Origin: WVYX01 sp039592335
Lineage (GTDB): Bacteria; Gemmatimonadota; Gemmatimonadetes; Gemmatimonadales; GWC2-71-9
Direction: 5' to 3'
NCBI GenBank assembly: GCA_039592335.1
Contig: JBDHBX010000009.1
Location: 62,001-126,000 of the forward strand
DNA length: 64,000 bases
Part shown: positions 25,453 to 34,911 of the stretch, one piece after another
How positions within the stretch are numbered: the stretch's first letter is position 1
Layout: each line of letters begins with the position of its first letter
Program-made: the position numbers and the translations under genes
The notes under the pieces: generated by a model
Told to the model about the DNA's origin: nothing
Seen by the model: only the letters and a program-made list of their open reading frames with translations
The model's database searches: none

Positions 25453-27779
25453 CGCTGCTGCTCGCCATGCTGTTGCCGCTGCAGCAACTCGGCGTGTCGG
25501 CTAGGATCGACCGTGACGAGGTGCTGGTCGGTGACGAGGTCCTGCTCACCGTCACCGTCGAGGCGGGCGGCGCGGCGCCGCTCGAGATCTTCGATCCCGA
25601 CTTGGTCGGCCTCGAGCTGATCAACCGGCGCGATCGCACCAGCGTCTCCATGATCGCCGGCCAGCCCACCCGGCTGACCACCCGGCAGTTCACGTTCCGC
25701 GCCCTGCGTGCTGGGGACGCCACCATCGGGCCGGTGCGTGTGCAGCAGGGCGACGCGGTGACAGAGACGAGCTCCTTCGCGGTAACGGTGACACCGCACG
25801 CCGGGACGGCGACGGGACTCGATCCGCGGATCGAGGCAGCGGTCGAGGAGTCTCCGCCTCCCGAGCTCTCCACCGAAGAAGTCACCCTCGAGGTGCTTGC
25901 CCCGCCGCGGCCCGTCATGCTGGGCGACCAAGTGGACCTGGTGGTAGTGGCGTGGTTCCCGCGCGAGGTGCGCAACCGGCTGCGCAACCCGCCCACGTTG
26001 GAGCCGCCCAGTCTGCGTGGTGCGTGGACCTACGACCGGGCCACGCCGATGGGAGTGGTGGCGAGTCGCCAGGTGAACGGTCGCTGGTACGACCTGTTCG
26101 TGCTGCATCAGGTCGTCTTTCCCCTCACGGCCGGTGGGCTCGAGATCGGTCCCGCGACGGTGTCGTACAGCCTCCCAGTCTCCTCGTCATTCCTGAGCCG
26201 TGAGTTGCGCCACGAGGTGCAGAGTGAGGCGCGCGCGATCGCGGTGCGCGCACAGCCTCGTGACCGCACCGCACGGGGCTACCGGGGCGCCGCCGCGCGG
26301 CGGTTGCAGTTCCGCATCGAGGTGCCGTCCGGCGAGCTCCGCATTGGCGGAGGCATGCGCGTGCGGGCGGAGCTGTCGGGGCAGGGAAACGTGGCGTTGT
26401 GGCCGGAACCGGAGCTGGAGTGGCCCGTGGGGCTGCGTGCGTATCCGCAAGAGGTGAACGTCGCGCTCACCACAGAGGACGGCCGCGTCGGTGGCACGAA
26501 GGTGTTCGACTACCTGGTGGTGGCGGACTCGGCGGGCACGCATCGCGTACCGGCGGCGCGGTACGTGTACTTCGATGTGGGGCGGGAGACTTACGTCACG
26601 CTCACGGCAGCTCCCGTCGAGTTTGTGACGCCGAGCGGATCGGGTGGCGTGGCGCCCGTGCAGAGCGTGCCGCCGCTGATTGCCGCGCCGTCCCGCTCGC
26701 TGGAAACCCTGGCCGATCGCCTGGCGTGGTGGATGTGGCTGCTCGTGGTGCTGCTGCCGCCGCTCGCGGCCGGGGCCGCACGATTCGTTGTGGTGTGGTC
26801 GCGCAGAAGGCGCGGCGTTCCCCGCAAGACCGCGACGGCGCCGGGAGTGACGCTGCAGCAGCTCGACTTCGAGTTCCGCAACGTGCTCGAGGGGCTCGTG
26901 CCGCTCGCGCGGGTGCGCGCGAGTGACGACCTGGCCGACGCGCTGCGCGCTGCGGGCGTCGAAGCTCCGCTGGCGGCGCACGCCGCTCGCGTGCGCGATC
27001 GGCTGCGGCAGGTCCTGTACGGTCCGGAGGGCTCGACCGATCCCGAGGAGCTGACCCTCGAGGTGCAGGAGGTGCTTCGCGCATTGGTGGGTGGCGCCGG
27101 CAAGGCGCGCCCCGCCGTTGTGGGCGCGGTGACCGCTGTTTTCCTGGCCGCCGTCGTGGCGCCGGGAGCGATGGCGCAGTCGGCGGAGGGCCTGTACGAG
27201 GCAGGGGCCGTGCGATTGGCGGCGGACAGCTTCGCGGTGCGTGCGGCGGCGGCCCCCACGGTGGCGGCGCACTGGTACAACCTCGGGGCGGCGCTCGATC
27301 GCCTGGGAGAGCCCGTGCGTGCGCGTGCGGCGTGGCTTCGGGCGGCGCGCCTCGCGCCACGCGACCCGTCCATTCGCCGGGCGCTCGCCGGCGGAACCGC
27401 CGGGTCAGCGCCGGGGCTCACGTGGGTGGCGCCGGTGACGCCGGTCGAGGCCTTTGCGCTGGCGACGGTGCTGTGGCTCGTCGTGTGGCTCGTGTGGGCC
27501 GCGCGCGCGCGGGTGCGGTGGTCGGCGCTGCTGGTGACGCTCGCCCTCGTCGTCGCCGGGTACGGCTTGGCCGTGCGACAGCGCTACGCGCGCCCCGTTG
27601 CGCTCGTGATGAACTCGCAGACGCCGCTCCGGGCCGCCCCGTATGGGCCTGCCCCCGCGGAGTTCCAGCTGGAGGAAGGCGCTCCCGTGCGTATCGAGCG
27701 GGAGAAAGGTGCCTGGGTGCTGGTTACCGAGGGGACCGAGCGCGGTTGGCTGCTGCGCGCCGAGGTCGTGCGGCTCTAG
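25446..27779 (+). CDS. batD: BatD-BatE fusion: BatD-like protein with TPR and SH3-like C-terminus
   Basis: The 777-aa protein begins at GTG 25446, overlapping the previous stop. A signal sequence precedes BatD-type repeats (EVLVGDEVLLTVTVEAGG, later VMLGDQVDLVVVAWFPREV), then a membrane helix at about 426-450. Near residue 559, at an in-frame GTG, a second signal-like sequence ending AMAQ begins. It is followed by TPR-like helices, two membrane segments and an SH3-like domain (RAAPYGPAPAEFQLEEG), as in BatE. The upstream in-frame extension to 25218 lies inside batB and is ignored. It completes the Bat set. Confidence 0.85.
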   Translation: MVALLLAMLLPLQQLGVSARIDRDEVLVGDEVLLTVTVEAGGAAPLEIFDPDLVGLELINRRDRTSVSMIAGQPTRLTTRQFTFRALRAGDATIGPVRVQQGDAVTETSSFAVTVTPHAGTATGLDPRIEAAVEESPPPELSTEEVTLEVLAPPRPVMLGDQVDLVVVAWFPREVRNRLRNPPTLEPPSLRGAWTYDRATPMGVVASRQVNGRWYDLFVLHQVVFPLTAGGLEIGPATVSYSLPVSSSFLSRELRHEVQSEARAIAVRAQPRDRTARGYRGAAARRLQFRIEVPSGELRIGGGMRVRAELSGQGNVALWPEPELEWPVGLRAYPQEVNVALTTEDGRVGGTKVFDYLVVADSAGTHRVPAARYVYFDVGRETYVTLTAAPVEFVTPSGSGGVAPVQSVPPLIAAPSRSLETLADRLAWWMWLLVVLLPPLAAGAARFVVVWSRRRRGVPRKTATAPGVTLQQLDFEFRNVLEGLVPLARVRASDDLADALRAAGVEAPLAAHAARVRDRLRQVLYGPEGSTDPEELTLEVQEVLRALVGGAGKARPAVVGAVTAVFLAAVVAPGAMAQSAEGLYEAGAVRLAADSFAVRAAAAPTVAAHWYNLGAALDRLGEPVRARAAWLRAARLAPRDPSIRRALAGGTAGSAPGLTWVAPVTPVEAFALATVLWLVVWLVWAARARVRWSALLVTLALVVAGYGLAVRQRYARPVALVMNSQTPLRAAPYGPAPAEFQLEEGAPVRIEREKGAWVLVTEGTERGWLLRAEVVRL

Positions 27780-29530
27780 TGGGACAGATCGAAATCCTCC
27801 CCACACGTGTCGTCGACCAGATCGCCGCCGGCGAGGTCGTCGAACGCCCGGCGTCGGTGGTCAAGGAGCTGGTGGAGAACGCGCTGGATGCGGGTGCCAC
27901 GGCGATCCACGTCGGGTTAGAGGACGGCGGACGCACCGTCGTGCAGGTGAGTGACGACGGCCGCGGCATGGACCGCGACGACGCGGTCCTCTCCGTCGAT
28001 CGACACGCGACCTCCAAGATTCGCACCGCACCGGACCTCGTTGGGGTGGCGACGTACGGCTTTCGCGGCGAGGCCCTGGCGTCGATTGCTTCGGTATCCC
28101 AGTTGGAGTTGGAGACGGCGAGTGACGGAAACGGGGGTGCCTCCGGGGTCGGAACGCGGCTGCTCGTGCGGGGCGGACGGCTGGAATCGGTCGAGGAGGT
28201 GGCCAGGACGCCGGGCACCACGGTGACCGTGCGCAAGCTGTTCGGCAACACGCCCGCCCGCCGCAAGTTCCTCCGTTCGCCCCAGGCGGAGACGCGTGCG
28301 GCCGTGCAGGTGCTCAACGTGCTCGCGCTGGCCCGGCTCGACGTGGCGTTCACGCTCACCAGCCAGGGGCGCTCCCTGCTGGACGCGCCCCGGGTGGCGA
28401 GCGTGGCGGATCGCATCGCCGCGCTCTACGGGCGCAGCGTGGCCGACGAGCTGGTGCCGGTGGAGTACAGCAGCGGCGTCATCTCGGTGCGGGGGTTCGT
28501 GCAACGACCCGCCGACGCGCGCCCCAGCGGACGCAAGGCGTTCCTCTTCGTGAACGGCCGACCCTTTCGCGATCCCTTTCTCATCCGGGCGGCCGAGGCC
28601 GGCTACCGCGGTGCCATCACCCCGGGCTCGCGTCCTACACTGTTCCTCGGCATTGGCGTGCCGGGCGATCGGGTGGATGTAAACGTGCATCCGGCCAAGC
28701 TCGAGGTGCGGTTCCGCGACAAGCGGGCGGTGGAAGAAGCAGCGGAGACCGCCGTGCGCGAGGGCCTGGCGTCCCTGGCGGCCGCGGGGGCCATCCGTGC
28801 GGCGGGGTCCATCGTGGCCGAAGCGGGGGGGCAGGAGTCGTACCGGGGCGAGGCAGCGCCGTGGCGTGCCTGGTCGCCGGAAGGGGGCGGTGCCGATGTG
28901 GCGCTGGCGGCCGCCTCGCTGTTCGACGCGGCCGAGGCAGGCGGGGCACCGGAGCTCGATCGATCCCGCACGTTGCTGCAGGTGTTCAACACGTATGTCG
29001 TGTTCCAGGCCGATGACGAGTTGGTGGTCGTGGACCAGCACTCCGCCCACGAGCGGGTCATGTACGAGCAGGCGATGGCGGAGCTCACGGGAGAGGGCGG
29101 GGCGGCGCAGCGGCTGCTCCTGCCGCTCACACTCGACCTCGCCCCCGAGGAGCTCGAGGCAGTCGAGACATATGGCGAGCTGCTGACGCGTATCGGGTTC
29201 GAGGTCGAGCCGTTTGGGGGTCGTTCGGTGGTGCTGCATGCAGTGCCCAATCCCCACCCGCGCTTCGACGCCCGGCGTTGCTTCGAGGAGTTGGCAGCCG
29301 ATCTCGCGCGGGGACGGCTGGGCGGGCTCGCCAATCGGCTCGAGCGGTTCGCCGCGACTTATGGTTGTCGTGCGGCGGTCAAGGCGGGACAGCGGCTCGA
29401 TCCCGAGGAAATGCGCGGCCTGATCAGGCGGCTCTTCGCGTGCGAGCTCCCGCCCCACGACGTGCACGGCCGGCCCGCCGTCGTGCGTATCCCGCGGCAC
29501 GAGCTGGAGCGCCGCTTTGGCCGAACGTAA
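27779..29530 (+). CDS. mutL: DNA mismatch repair protein MutL
   Basis: The 583-aa protein has the GHKL ATPase motifs ENALDAGAT, DDGRGM and GFRGEALASI, and a C-terminal dimerisation domain. The endonuclease motif reads DQHSAHERVMYE (from Asp419), matching DQHA-X2-E-X4-E except for Ser in place of Ala. ACRAA-like and HGRP motifs also occur, so it is probably a nicking MutL as in bacteria without MutH. GTG 27779 shares one base with the previous stop; the frame upstream of it is inside batD. Confidence 0.94.
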   Translation: MGQIEILPTRVVDQIAAGEVVERPASVVKELVENALDAGATAIHVGLEDGGRTVVQVSDDGRGMDRDDAVLSVDRHATSKIRTAPDLVGVATYGFRGEALASIASVSQLELETASDGNGGASGVGTRLLVRGGRLESVEEVARTPGTTVTVRKLFGNTPARRKFLRSPQAETRAAVQVLNVLALARLDVAFTLTSQGRSLLDAPRVASVADRIAALYGRSVADELVPVEYSSGVISVRGFVQRPADARPSGRKAFLFVNGRPFRDPFLIRAAEAGYRGAITPGSRPTLFLGIGVPGDRVDVNVHPAKLEVRFRDKRAVEEAAETAVREGLASLAAAGAIRAAGSIVAEAGGQESYRGEAAPWRAWSPEGGGADVALAAASLFDAAEAGGAPELDRSRTLLQVFNTYVVFQADDELVVVDQHSAHERVMYEQAMAELTGEGGAAQRLLLPLTLDLAPEELEAVETYGELLTRIGFEVEPFGGRSVVLHAVPNPHPRFDARRCFEELAADLARGRLGGLANRLERFAATYGCRAAVKAGQRLDPEEMRGLIRRLFACELPPHDVHGRPAVVRIPRHELERRFGRT

Positions 29531-30440
29531 GCCGCTCATTCCCGTACTCGTGGGACCCACGTCCGTCGGGAAGACGGCGGTGGTGTTGGCGCTGCGCGCG
29601 TACTGGGCGCCGGTGGTGATCTCGGCCGATTCCCGCCAGATCTATCGCGGCCTCGACATCGGCACGGCCAAGCCGACGGCCGAGGAGCGGCGCCTGGTGC
29701 CCCACCTCGGGATCGATCTCGTGGACCCGGGGGAGCGGTACAGTGCCGGTCGATTCGCCGCCGACGCCGCCAACTGGTTGCGTGATCCGGGCAGTGATCG
29801 ACGTCCGATCGTGGTGGGCGGTACGGGGTTCTACGTGCGAGCCCTGGCTGACGGCCTGTTTCGGGAGCCGCCGTTGCCCAGGGATCGGCGCGACCAGTTG
29901 CGGCAGTGGGCGCGGCATGCGGAGGGGCTGGGTCGCTGGGCCGCCCGGCTCGACCCGCAGTACGGCGGTGGGGGGCGGCAGCGCGCCGAACGGGTCGTCG
30001 AGATCGCGTTGTTCACCGGTCGACCGCTCTCGTGGTGGCAGGCCCGGGCCAAGGCCGAGGGGATCATGCGGCCGTGGTACGTGCACCTCTCGCTGCCGCG
30101 CGAGGTGCTGCACCAACGCATCGAAGCGCGGGTGCACGCCATGCTGGAGGCGGGACTGGTGGACGAAGTGCGCCGCGTGCTGGCGCGCGGTGTCGCTCCC
30201 AATGCGCCCGGCCTCGACGCGGTCGGCTACCGCGAGGTGGTGCAGCACCTCCAGGGCACGCTCCCGGAGGAGGAGCTCGCCGGGACGATCAGCGTGGCCA
30301 CGCGCCGCTACGGCAAGCGCCAGGAGACGTGGTTCCGCCACCAACTGATCGGTCATCCCGTAGTAACTTTGGACGCGACGGACGGACCGGACGTCTTGGC
30401 GCGGCGCATCGCCGCGCTGTGGGAGGAGCGGAGCGACTGA
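29517..30440 (+). CDS. miaA: tRNA dimethylallyltransferase
   Basis: The 307-aa enzyme adds an isopentenyl group to A37 of tRNAs reading UNN codons. P-loop GPTSVGKTA (13-21), SADSRQIYRGLDIGTAKPT and GGTGFYVRAL are diagnostic. TTG 29517 starts 14 nt before the mutL stop and gives the expected N-terminus. The mutL-miaA order is widespread in bacteria. Confidence 0.96.
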   Translation: MAERKPLIPVLVGPTSVGKTAVVLALRAYWAPVVISADSRQIYRGLDIGTAKPTAEERRLVPHLGIDLVDPGERYSAGRFAADAANWLRDPGSDRRPIVVGGTGFYVRALADGLFREPPLPRDRRDQLRQWARHAEGLGRWAARLDPQYGGGGRQRAERVVEIALFTGRPLSWWQARAKAEGIMRPWYVHLSLPREVLHQRIEARVHAMLEAGLVDEVRRVLARGVAPNAPGLDAVGYREVVQHLQGTLPEEELAGTISVATRRYGKRQETWFRHQLIGHPVVTLDATDGPDVLARRIAALWEERSD

Positions 30441-31564
30441 TGCGCATCGGGATCACCTGCTATCCGACCTACGGCGGCTCCGGCGCGGTGGCGACTGAGC
30501 TGGGCCTCGCGCTGGCCCGCCGCGGGCACGAGATCCACTTCATCTCCTATGCTTCGCCGTTTCGGCTGCGGGGCTTTGCGGAGCACGTCTTCTTTCACGA
30601 AGTGGACCTGAGCGGGACCTACCCGTTGCTGGAGTACTTTCCCTACTCCCTGGCCCTCGCGGTGAAGCAGGAAGAGGTGGCACTACGCGAGCGGCTCGAC
30701 ATCCTCCACGTGCACTACGCAGTGCCGCACGCGACGGCGGCCTTCCTTGCCAAGGAGATGATCCGCGACCAGCACGACCTGAAGGTCGTCACCACGCTGC
30801 ACGGCACCGACATCACCCTGGTGGGGCGGGAGAAGTCCTTCTTCACCGTCACCAAGTTCTCCATCGAGCGCTCCGACGCCGTGACCGCGGTGTCGCAGTA
30901 CCTCAAGGACGAGACGTACGCCGCGTTCGGATGCGTGGGCTGCGGCATCGACGTGATCCCGAACTTCGTGAGCCTGGAGGAGTACTGCCCGTCGGACGAC
31001 CCCAGCTGTCGCTCGGCCTTGGTTCCCGGCGACAAGAAGGTGCTCATGCACATCTCCAACTTCCGGGAGGTGAAGCGGGTGCCCGACGTGGTCCGGACGC
31101 TGGCGAAGGTGCGTGAGCACGTCGACGCCGCGCTCGTGCTGGTGGGGGACGGTCCCGAGCGGCCGGCGACGGAGGCCGAGGTGGAGCGGCTCGGGCTGGG
31201 TGAGAACGTGCGGTTCCTGGGAAAGGTGGATGCCGTGGCCGATCTGCTGCGGGCTGCCGACCTCTTCTTGCTGCCCAGCCGGTCGGAGTCGTTCGGTTTG
31301 AGTGCGCTCGAGGCCATGGCGTGTGGCGTCCCCGTCGTGGCCAGCGACGTGGGTGGGCTGCCGGAGGTGGTCGAGGACGGGGTGAGCGGCCGGCTCGTAC
31401 CGGCGGGTGACGTGGACGCGATGACCCGCGCCGCGGTCGAGTTGCTCCAGCCGGATCGCTGGCCGGTGGCGAGGGCCGCGGCGGTCGAGCGGGCGCAGCA
31501 TTTCTCGGCCGAGCGGGTGGTGCCTCGTTACGAGGCGCTCTACGCGCGGGTGATGGAGCAGTGA
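30440..31564 (+). CDS. bshA: BshA: N-acetyl-alpha-D-glucosaminyl L-malate synthase
   Basis: This is a GT4 glycosyltransferase of 374 aa. The N-terminus IGITCYPTYGGSGAVATELG and ISYASPFRLR are characteristic of BshA, which joins GlcNAc from UDP-GlcNAc to L-malate as the first step of bacillithiol synthesis. The donor-site motif SRSESFGLSALEAMACGVPVV is also present. bshB and bshC are not in the window, so whether bacillithiol is made needs the rest of the genome. The ATG shares one base with the miaA stop (TGATG). The longer upstream frame overlaps miaA and is rejected. Confidence 0.92.
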   Translation: MRIGITCYPTYGGSGAVATELGLALARRGHEIHFISYASPFRLRGFAEHVFFHEVDLSGTYPLLEYFPYSLALAVKQEEVALRERLDILHVHYAVPHATAAFLAKEMIRDQHDLKVVTTLHGTDITLVGREKSFFTVTKFSIERSDAVTAVSQYLKDETYAAFGCVGCGIDVIPNFVSLEEYCPSDDPSCRSALVPGDKKVLMHISNFREVKRVPDVVRTLAKVREHVDAALVLVGDGPERPATEAEVERLGLGENVRFLGKVDAVADLLRAADLFLLPSRSESFGLSALEAMACGVPVVASDVGGLPEVVEDGVSGRLVPAGDVDAMTRAAVELLQPDRWPVARAAAVERAQHFSAERVVPRYEALYARVMEQ

Positions 31565-32346
31565 CCTATTGGCAGGGGCTGCTGTTGGGGTTAGTGCAGG
31601 GACTGACGGAGTTCCTCCCCATATCCAGCTCGGGACACCTCGTCGTGGCCGAGGCGGCCGTCGGCCTCAGGACGCCTGGCGTACTGGTGGAGGTCGCGGT
31701 ACACGTGGCGACGCTGCTCGCCGTGGTCCTGGTGTACCGGGCGCGGCTCGGCGGGCTGCTGGCGGGCGCGGTCAAAGGGGAGCGCGCCGCGTGGCGCTAC
31801 ATCGGGCTCCTGGCCCTCGGATCGGTTCCCGCCGCGGTCGTCGGACTCCTGTTCGCCGAGTGGTTCGAACGGGTCTTCGATTCCCTGCTGATCGTCGGCG
31901 CGGACTTCCTGGTGACGGGGTTCATCTTGTGGAGCACGCGGGCCGTGCTCGGCGCGTCGCGGCGGGAGGAGCCCACGCCGGCCGGTTCGGCCGGTATCGG
32001 GCTGGCGCAGGCGCTGGCGATCATGCCGGGGATTTCCCGCTCCGGCGCCACGGTAGCTGCCGGGTTGTGGCACGGTGTCGATCCGGTGCGCGCCGCCGAG
32101 TTCTCGTTCCTGCTGGCGATCCCGGCGATCGCCGGCGCGGCGGTGCTCCAGGTCCCGCGTCTCTCGACCGATATGGCGTCGGTGGGTGGTGGGCCGCTCG
32201 CGCTGAGCTTCGCGGCGGCGCTGATCTCGGGCGTCGCCGCGATCCGCTTTCTGGTAGTCCTACTGAAGCGGGGGGCCTTTCACCGCTTCGCGCCCTACTG
32301 TTGGACGCTGGGTGTGGTGACCCTCGTGTGGGCGCTGGTGCGGTGA
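31561..32346 (+). CDS. uppP: Undecaprenyl-diphosphatase
   Basis: The 261-aa membrane protein (BacA family) recycles undecaprenyl diphosphate for cell-wall synthesis. Both conserved active-site regions are present: GLTEFLPISSSGHL and MPGISRSGATV. GTG 31561 overlaps the bshA stop and the gene's own stop overlaps birA (GTGA). Confidence 0.96.
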   Translation: MTYWQGLLLGLVQGLTEFLPISSSGHLVVAEAAVGLRTPGVLVEVAVHVATLLAVVLVYRARLGGLLAGAVKGERAAWRYIGLLALGSVPAAVVGLLFAEWFERVFDSLLIVGADFLVTGFILWSTRAVLGASRREEPTPAGSAGIGLAQALAIMPGISRSGATVAAGLWHGVDPVRAAEFSFLLAIPAIAGAAVLQVPRLSTDMASVGGGPLALSFAAALISGVAAIRFLVVLLKRGAFHRFAPYCWTLGVVTLVWALVR

Positions 32347-33086
32347 CGTCGTACGACGGTGTGCCGCATGAGGAGCTCACGCGGCGGCTCGCGACGCCGC
32401 GGTGCCTGGTCCTGCAGCAGGTGGGCAGCACCTTGGACGTGGTGCACGACCTCGCCGAGGAAGGCGCGCCCGCCGGCACGGTGGTGCTGGCCGAGGAGCA
32501 GCTCGCCGGGCGCGGTCGCATGGGACGGCGCTGGCTCAGCCCGCCGGGCACCGGGATCTGGCTCGGGTACCTCGCCCGTCCGGAGTGCGCGGTGGAGCGC
32601 GGCCTCATGGCGTTGCGCGTGGGACTCGCGGTGGTCCGTGCATTGGGCGACCTTGAGGTGGCCGCGGGGCTCAAGTGGCCCAACGACGTGGTCGCGAGCG
32701 ACCGCAAGTTGGGTGGCATCCTGTGCGAGGCTCGCTGGAGCCAGCGCCGGGTGGCCTGGGTGGCCGTCGGCGTGGGCCTCAACATGTGCGGACCGCTGCC
32801 CGCTGAACTGGAGGGTACGGCCGTCGCGCTCGATGAGATCCGGCCGGAGGTGAGCCGGGCGGCGGTGCTGGAACGTCTCGTCCCCCGGTTGCACGATCTA
32901 CCGGACGTGGCCGAGTTGACCGACGACGAGCGGGCGACGTTTGCGCGACACGACTGGCTGCGCGGGCGCCGCCTCACCGAGCCGGTGGTGGGTACCGCAA
33001 TCGGCATCGACCACGAGGGAGCATTGCTGGTGGAAACCGAGCAGGGTGTGGAGCGGATCGTGGGAGGCAGCGTTGCCGCAGCTTGA
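32343..33086 (+). CDS. birA: Biotin--[acetyl-CoA-carboxylase] ligase
   Basis: This 247-aa class I enzyme lacks the N-terminal DNA-binding domain, so it ligates biotin but is not a repressor. GRGRMGRRW binds biotinyl-AMP, LKWPNDV is the conserved active-site segment and KLGGIL follows. The GTG at 32343 overlaps uppP. A longer frame starting inside uppP is an overlap artefact. Confidence 0.94.
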   Translation: MTSYDGVPHEELTRRLATPRCLVLQQVGSTLDVVHDLAEEGAPAGTVVLAEEQLAGRGRMGRRWLSPPGTGIWLGYLARPECAVERGLMALRVGLAVVRALGDLEVAAGLKWPNDVVASDRKLGGILCEARWSQRRVAWVAVGVGLNMCGPLPAELEGTAVALDEIRPEVSRAAVLERLVPRLHDLPDVAELTDDERATFARHDWLRGRRLTEPVVGTAIGIDHEGALLVETEQGVERIVGGSVAAA

Positions 33087-34050
33087 CCTGCCGCTGTGGG
33101 CACGGGGCGTCGCGGCGATCCTGCTGGTGATCGCGGCGTGGTGGCTACTCCACACCGAGACGCTGCACGGCGTGACCGGGGACGCGATCGCTCCGCTCAG
33201 TCTTGGCATCGTGGCGGGCTTCATCCTGCGGGGGATGCACCTCCCGTTGGGGCTCTGGCCCAACGGTCCGTGGCGCAAGGAGTTCGCGACCGTCATGCTG
33301 GTCGTGGTGGCGCTCGTGGCCGGCGCGCTCCTTGTCGCTACCCGCCCCTCGCGCTCTCCGGAGCTCACCGGGCTCCTCACCCCCGGGATGTTCGTGGTGG
33401 TCGTCGCGGGTGTGCTCGCGTGGGGCATCGCCCTCGCCTACGTGCAGCAACGCGGCTTCCTCGAGTGGTACGTGGTGGCGGCGCTGGCCGGGTTGGCTCC
33501 CTGGGTGGTGACCGTCGCGGGCCTGATGCTCGGCGGGGGCGAGGGCGCGACCTTCTGTCTGCTGTCTACGCAGGGGGGACCGGAGGCCGCCGGCTGCAGT
33601 ACCACGGCGGTGGACTCCCTCGTGTTCCTCACGGTGATCGGCGTGGCGGCCGGACTCGTCACGGTCGAGCTCGCGTTTCGTCGCTTGCTCATCGGCCACC
33701 CGGACCACGCCGGCCTCGTCTTGGTGCTGGCCTCGGCGGCGGTCGCGCTGCTCTGGTGGCTCGCGGTCGCGCCACTGTTGTCTGGGGCGACCGCACCATG
33801 GTGGCTGGTGACGCTGGGTGCCATCGGGGCCGGATCGATGTACGTGCTGTCCGGGACCCTGCTGGTGGCGAGCGTCTACACGGCGGTGGTGATGGCCGGC
33901 CACGCCTCGCTGATCCACGCCACGCCGCTGCGCGCCGATGGAGCGGTCCCGGTATTGGGGTGGGAGTTCCTTGCGGTGCACCTAATCGCCGTCGGCGTGC
34001 TGGGCTACGGTGTGTGGCGCCGGCGCGGGTTGCTGCGGGGCATCCGGTAG
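33073..34050 (+). CDS. Multi-pass membrane protein, unrecognised
   Basis: About 325 aa, with eight to nine hydrophobic helices and little soluble sequence. No family is recognised. TTG 33073 is the most plausible start, 14 nt inside birA; an in-frame GTG at 33046 is the alternative. A Cys pair in the loop between helices (FCLLSTQGGPEAAGC) may form a disulphide on the outer face. It sits between birA and coaX in the same direction. Confidence 0.65.
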   Translation: MPQLDLPLWARGVAAILLVIAAWWLLHTETLHGVTGDAIAPLSLGIVAGFILRGMHLPLGLWPNGPWRKEFATVMLVVVALVAGALLVATRPSRSPELTGLLTPGMFVVVVAGVLAWGIALAYVQQRGFLEWYVVAALAGLAPWVVTVAGLMLGGGEGATFCLLSTQGGPEAAGCSTTAVDSLVFLTVIGVAAGLVTVELAFRRLLIGHPDHAGLVLVLASAAVALLWWLAVAPLLSGATAPWWLVTLGAIGAGSMYVLSGTLLVASVYTAVVMAGHASLIHATPLRADGAVPVLGWEFLAVHLIAVGVLGYGVWRRRGLLRGIR

Positions 34051-34057
34051 CCGTTCC

Positions 34058-34837
34058 ATGCTCCTCGCCATCGATGTCGGCAACACCGAGATCACCCTCG
34101 GCCTCTTCGTGGGAGACCGGTTGATCGCGCACTGGCGCGTCACGACCGTCACCACGCGTACGCCCGACGAATGGGCGGCCATGCTCACGTCCTTCCTGAC
34201 CCATGCGGGACACTCCACTCACGAAGTGCGAGCGGCGGTGCAGGCCTCCGTGGCGCCGGTGGTAACCGAGGTGTTGGCGGAGGGGATCGAGCTCGCGCTG
34301 GGGTTCCGCCCCACCCAGGTGGGTCCGGACTCGCCCCTGCCCATCACCCTCGACGTGGACGAGCCACAGAGTGTGGGAGCCGACCGCGTGGCGAACACCC
34401 TGGCCGCGAAGGTGATGTACGGCCGCGATACGGTCATCGTGGACTTCGGTACGGCCACGACGTTCGATTGCATCACCAAGCACGGCGCCTTTCTGGGTGG
34501 GGTGATCGCGCCCGGCGTGTACACGGCCGCCGACAACCTCACCCGCCGTGCGGCCAAGCTGCCGGCGACCGAGTTGGTGCCTCCCGAGCGGGTGATCGGT
34601 CGCCGCACGGAGGACTGCATCCGGTCGGGTGTGGTGCTCGGGACCGCCGACGCGGTGGACGGTCTGGTGCGTCGCATCAAGGCTGAGTGGCCCGGTGGGG
34701 ATACCCCGTATGTGGTCGCCACCGGTGGCCTGGCCGAGACGATCGCGCCGCTGTGCCAGGAGGTCGAGGCCGTGGAACCCCACCTCACCCTACTCGGGCT
34801 CAGGCACGCCGCGCTCGCGCTGGGACTCGGCTCGTAA
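34058..34837 (+). CDS. coaX: Type III pantothenate kinase
   Basis: The 259-aa ASKHA-fold kinase phosphorylates pantothenate in CoA synthesis and is insensitive to CoA feedback. Phosphate-1 motif LLAIDVGNTEITLGLF, the pantothenate loop GADRVAN and phosphate-2 motif IVDFGTATTFD are present. ATG 34058 matches the family N-terminus. The birA-coaX neighbourhood is common in bacteria. Confidence 0.95.
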   Translation: MLLAIDVGNTEITLGLFVGDRLIAHWRVTTVTTRTPDEWAAMLTSFLTHAGHSTHEVRAAVQASVAPVVTEVLAEGIELALGFRPTQVGPDSPLPITLDVDEPQSVGADRVANTLAAKVMYGRDTVIVDFGTATTFDCITKHGAFLGGVIAPGVYTAADNLTRRAAKLPATELVPPERVIGRRTEDCIRSGVVLGTADAVDGLVRRIKAEWPGGDTPYVVATGGLAETIAPLCQEVEAVEPHLTLLGLRHAALALGLGS

Positions 34838-34911
34838 GAGCGGTGGCGAGCCCCGTGGGGCGCGGCTAACTTTGGCGGCGTTCACCCACGGATAATGAGG
34901 ATCTCCGTAAC

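Noticed and set aside
27917..29560. 547-aa open frame opposite mutL
   Set aside because: Antisense shadow of mutL with biased composition and no recognisable domain.
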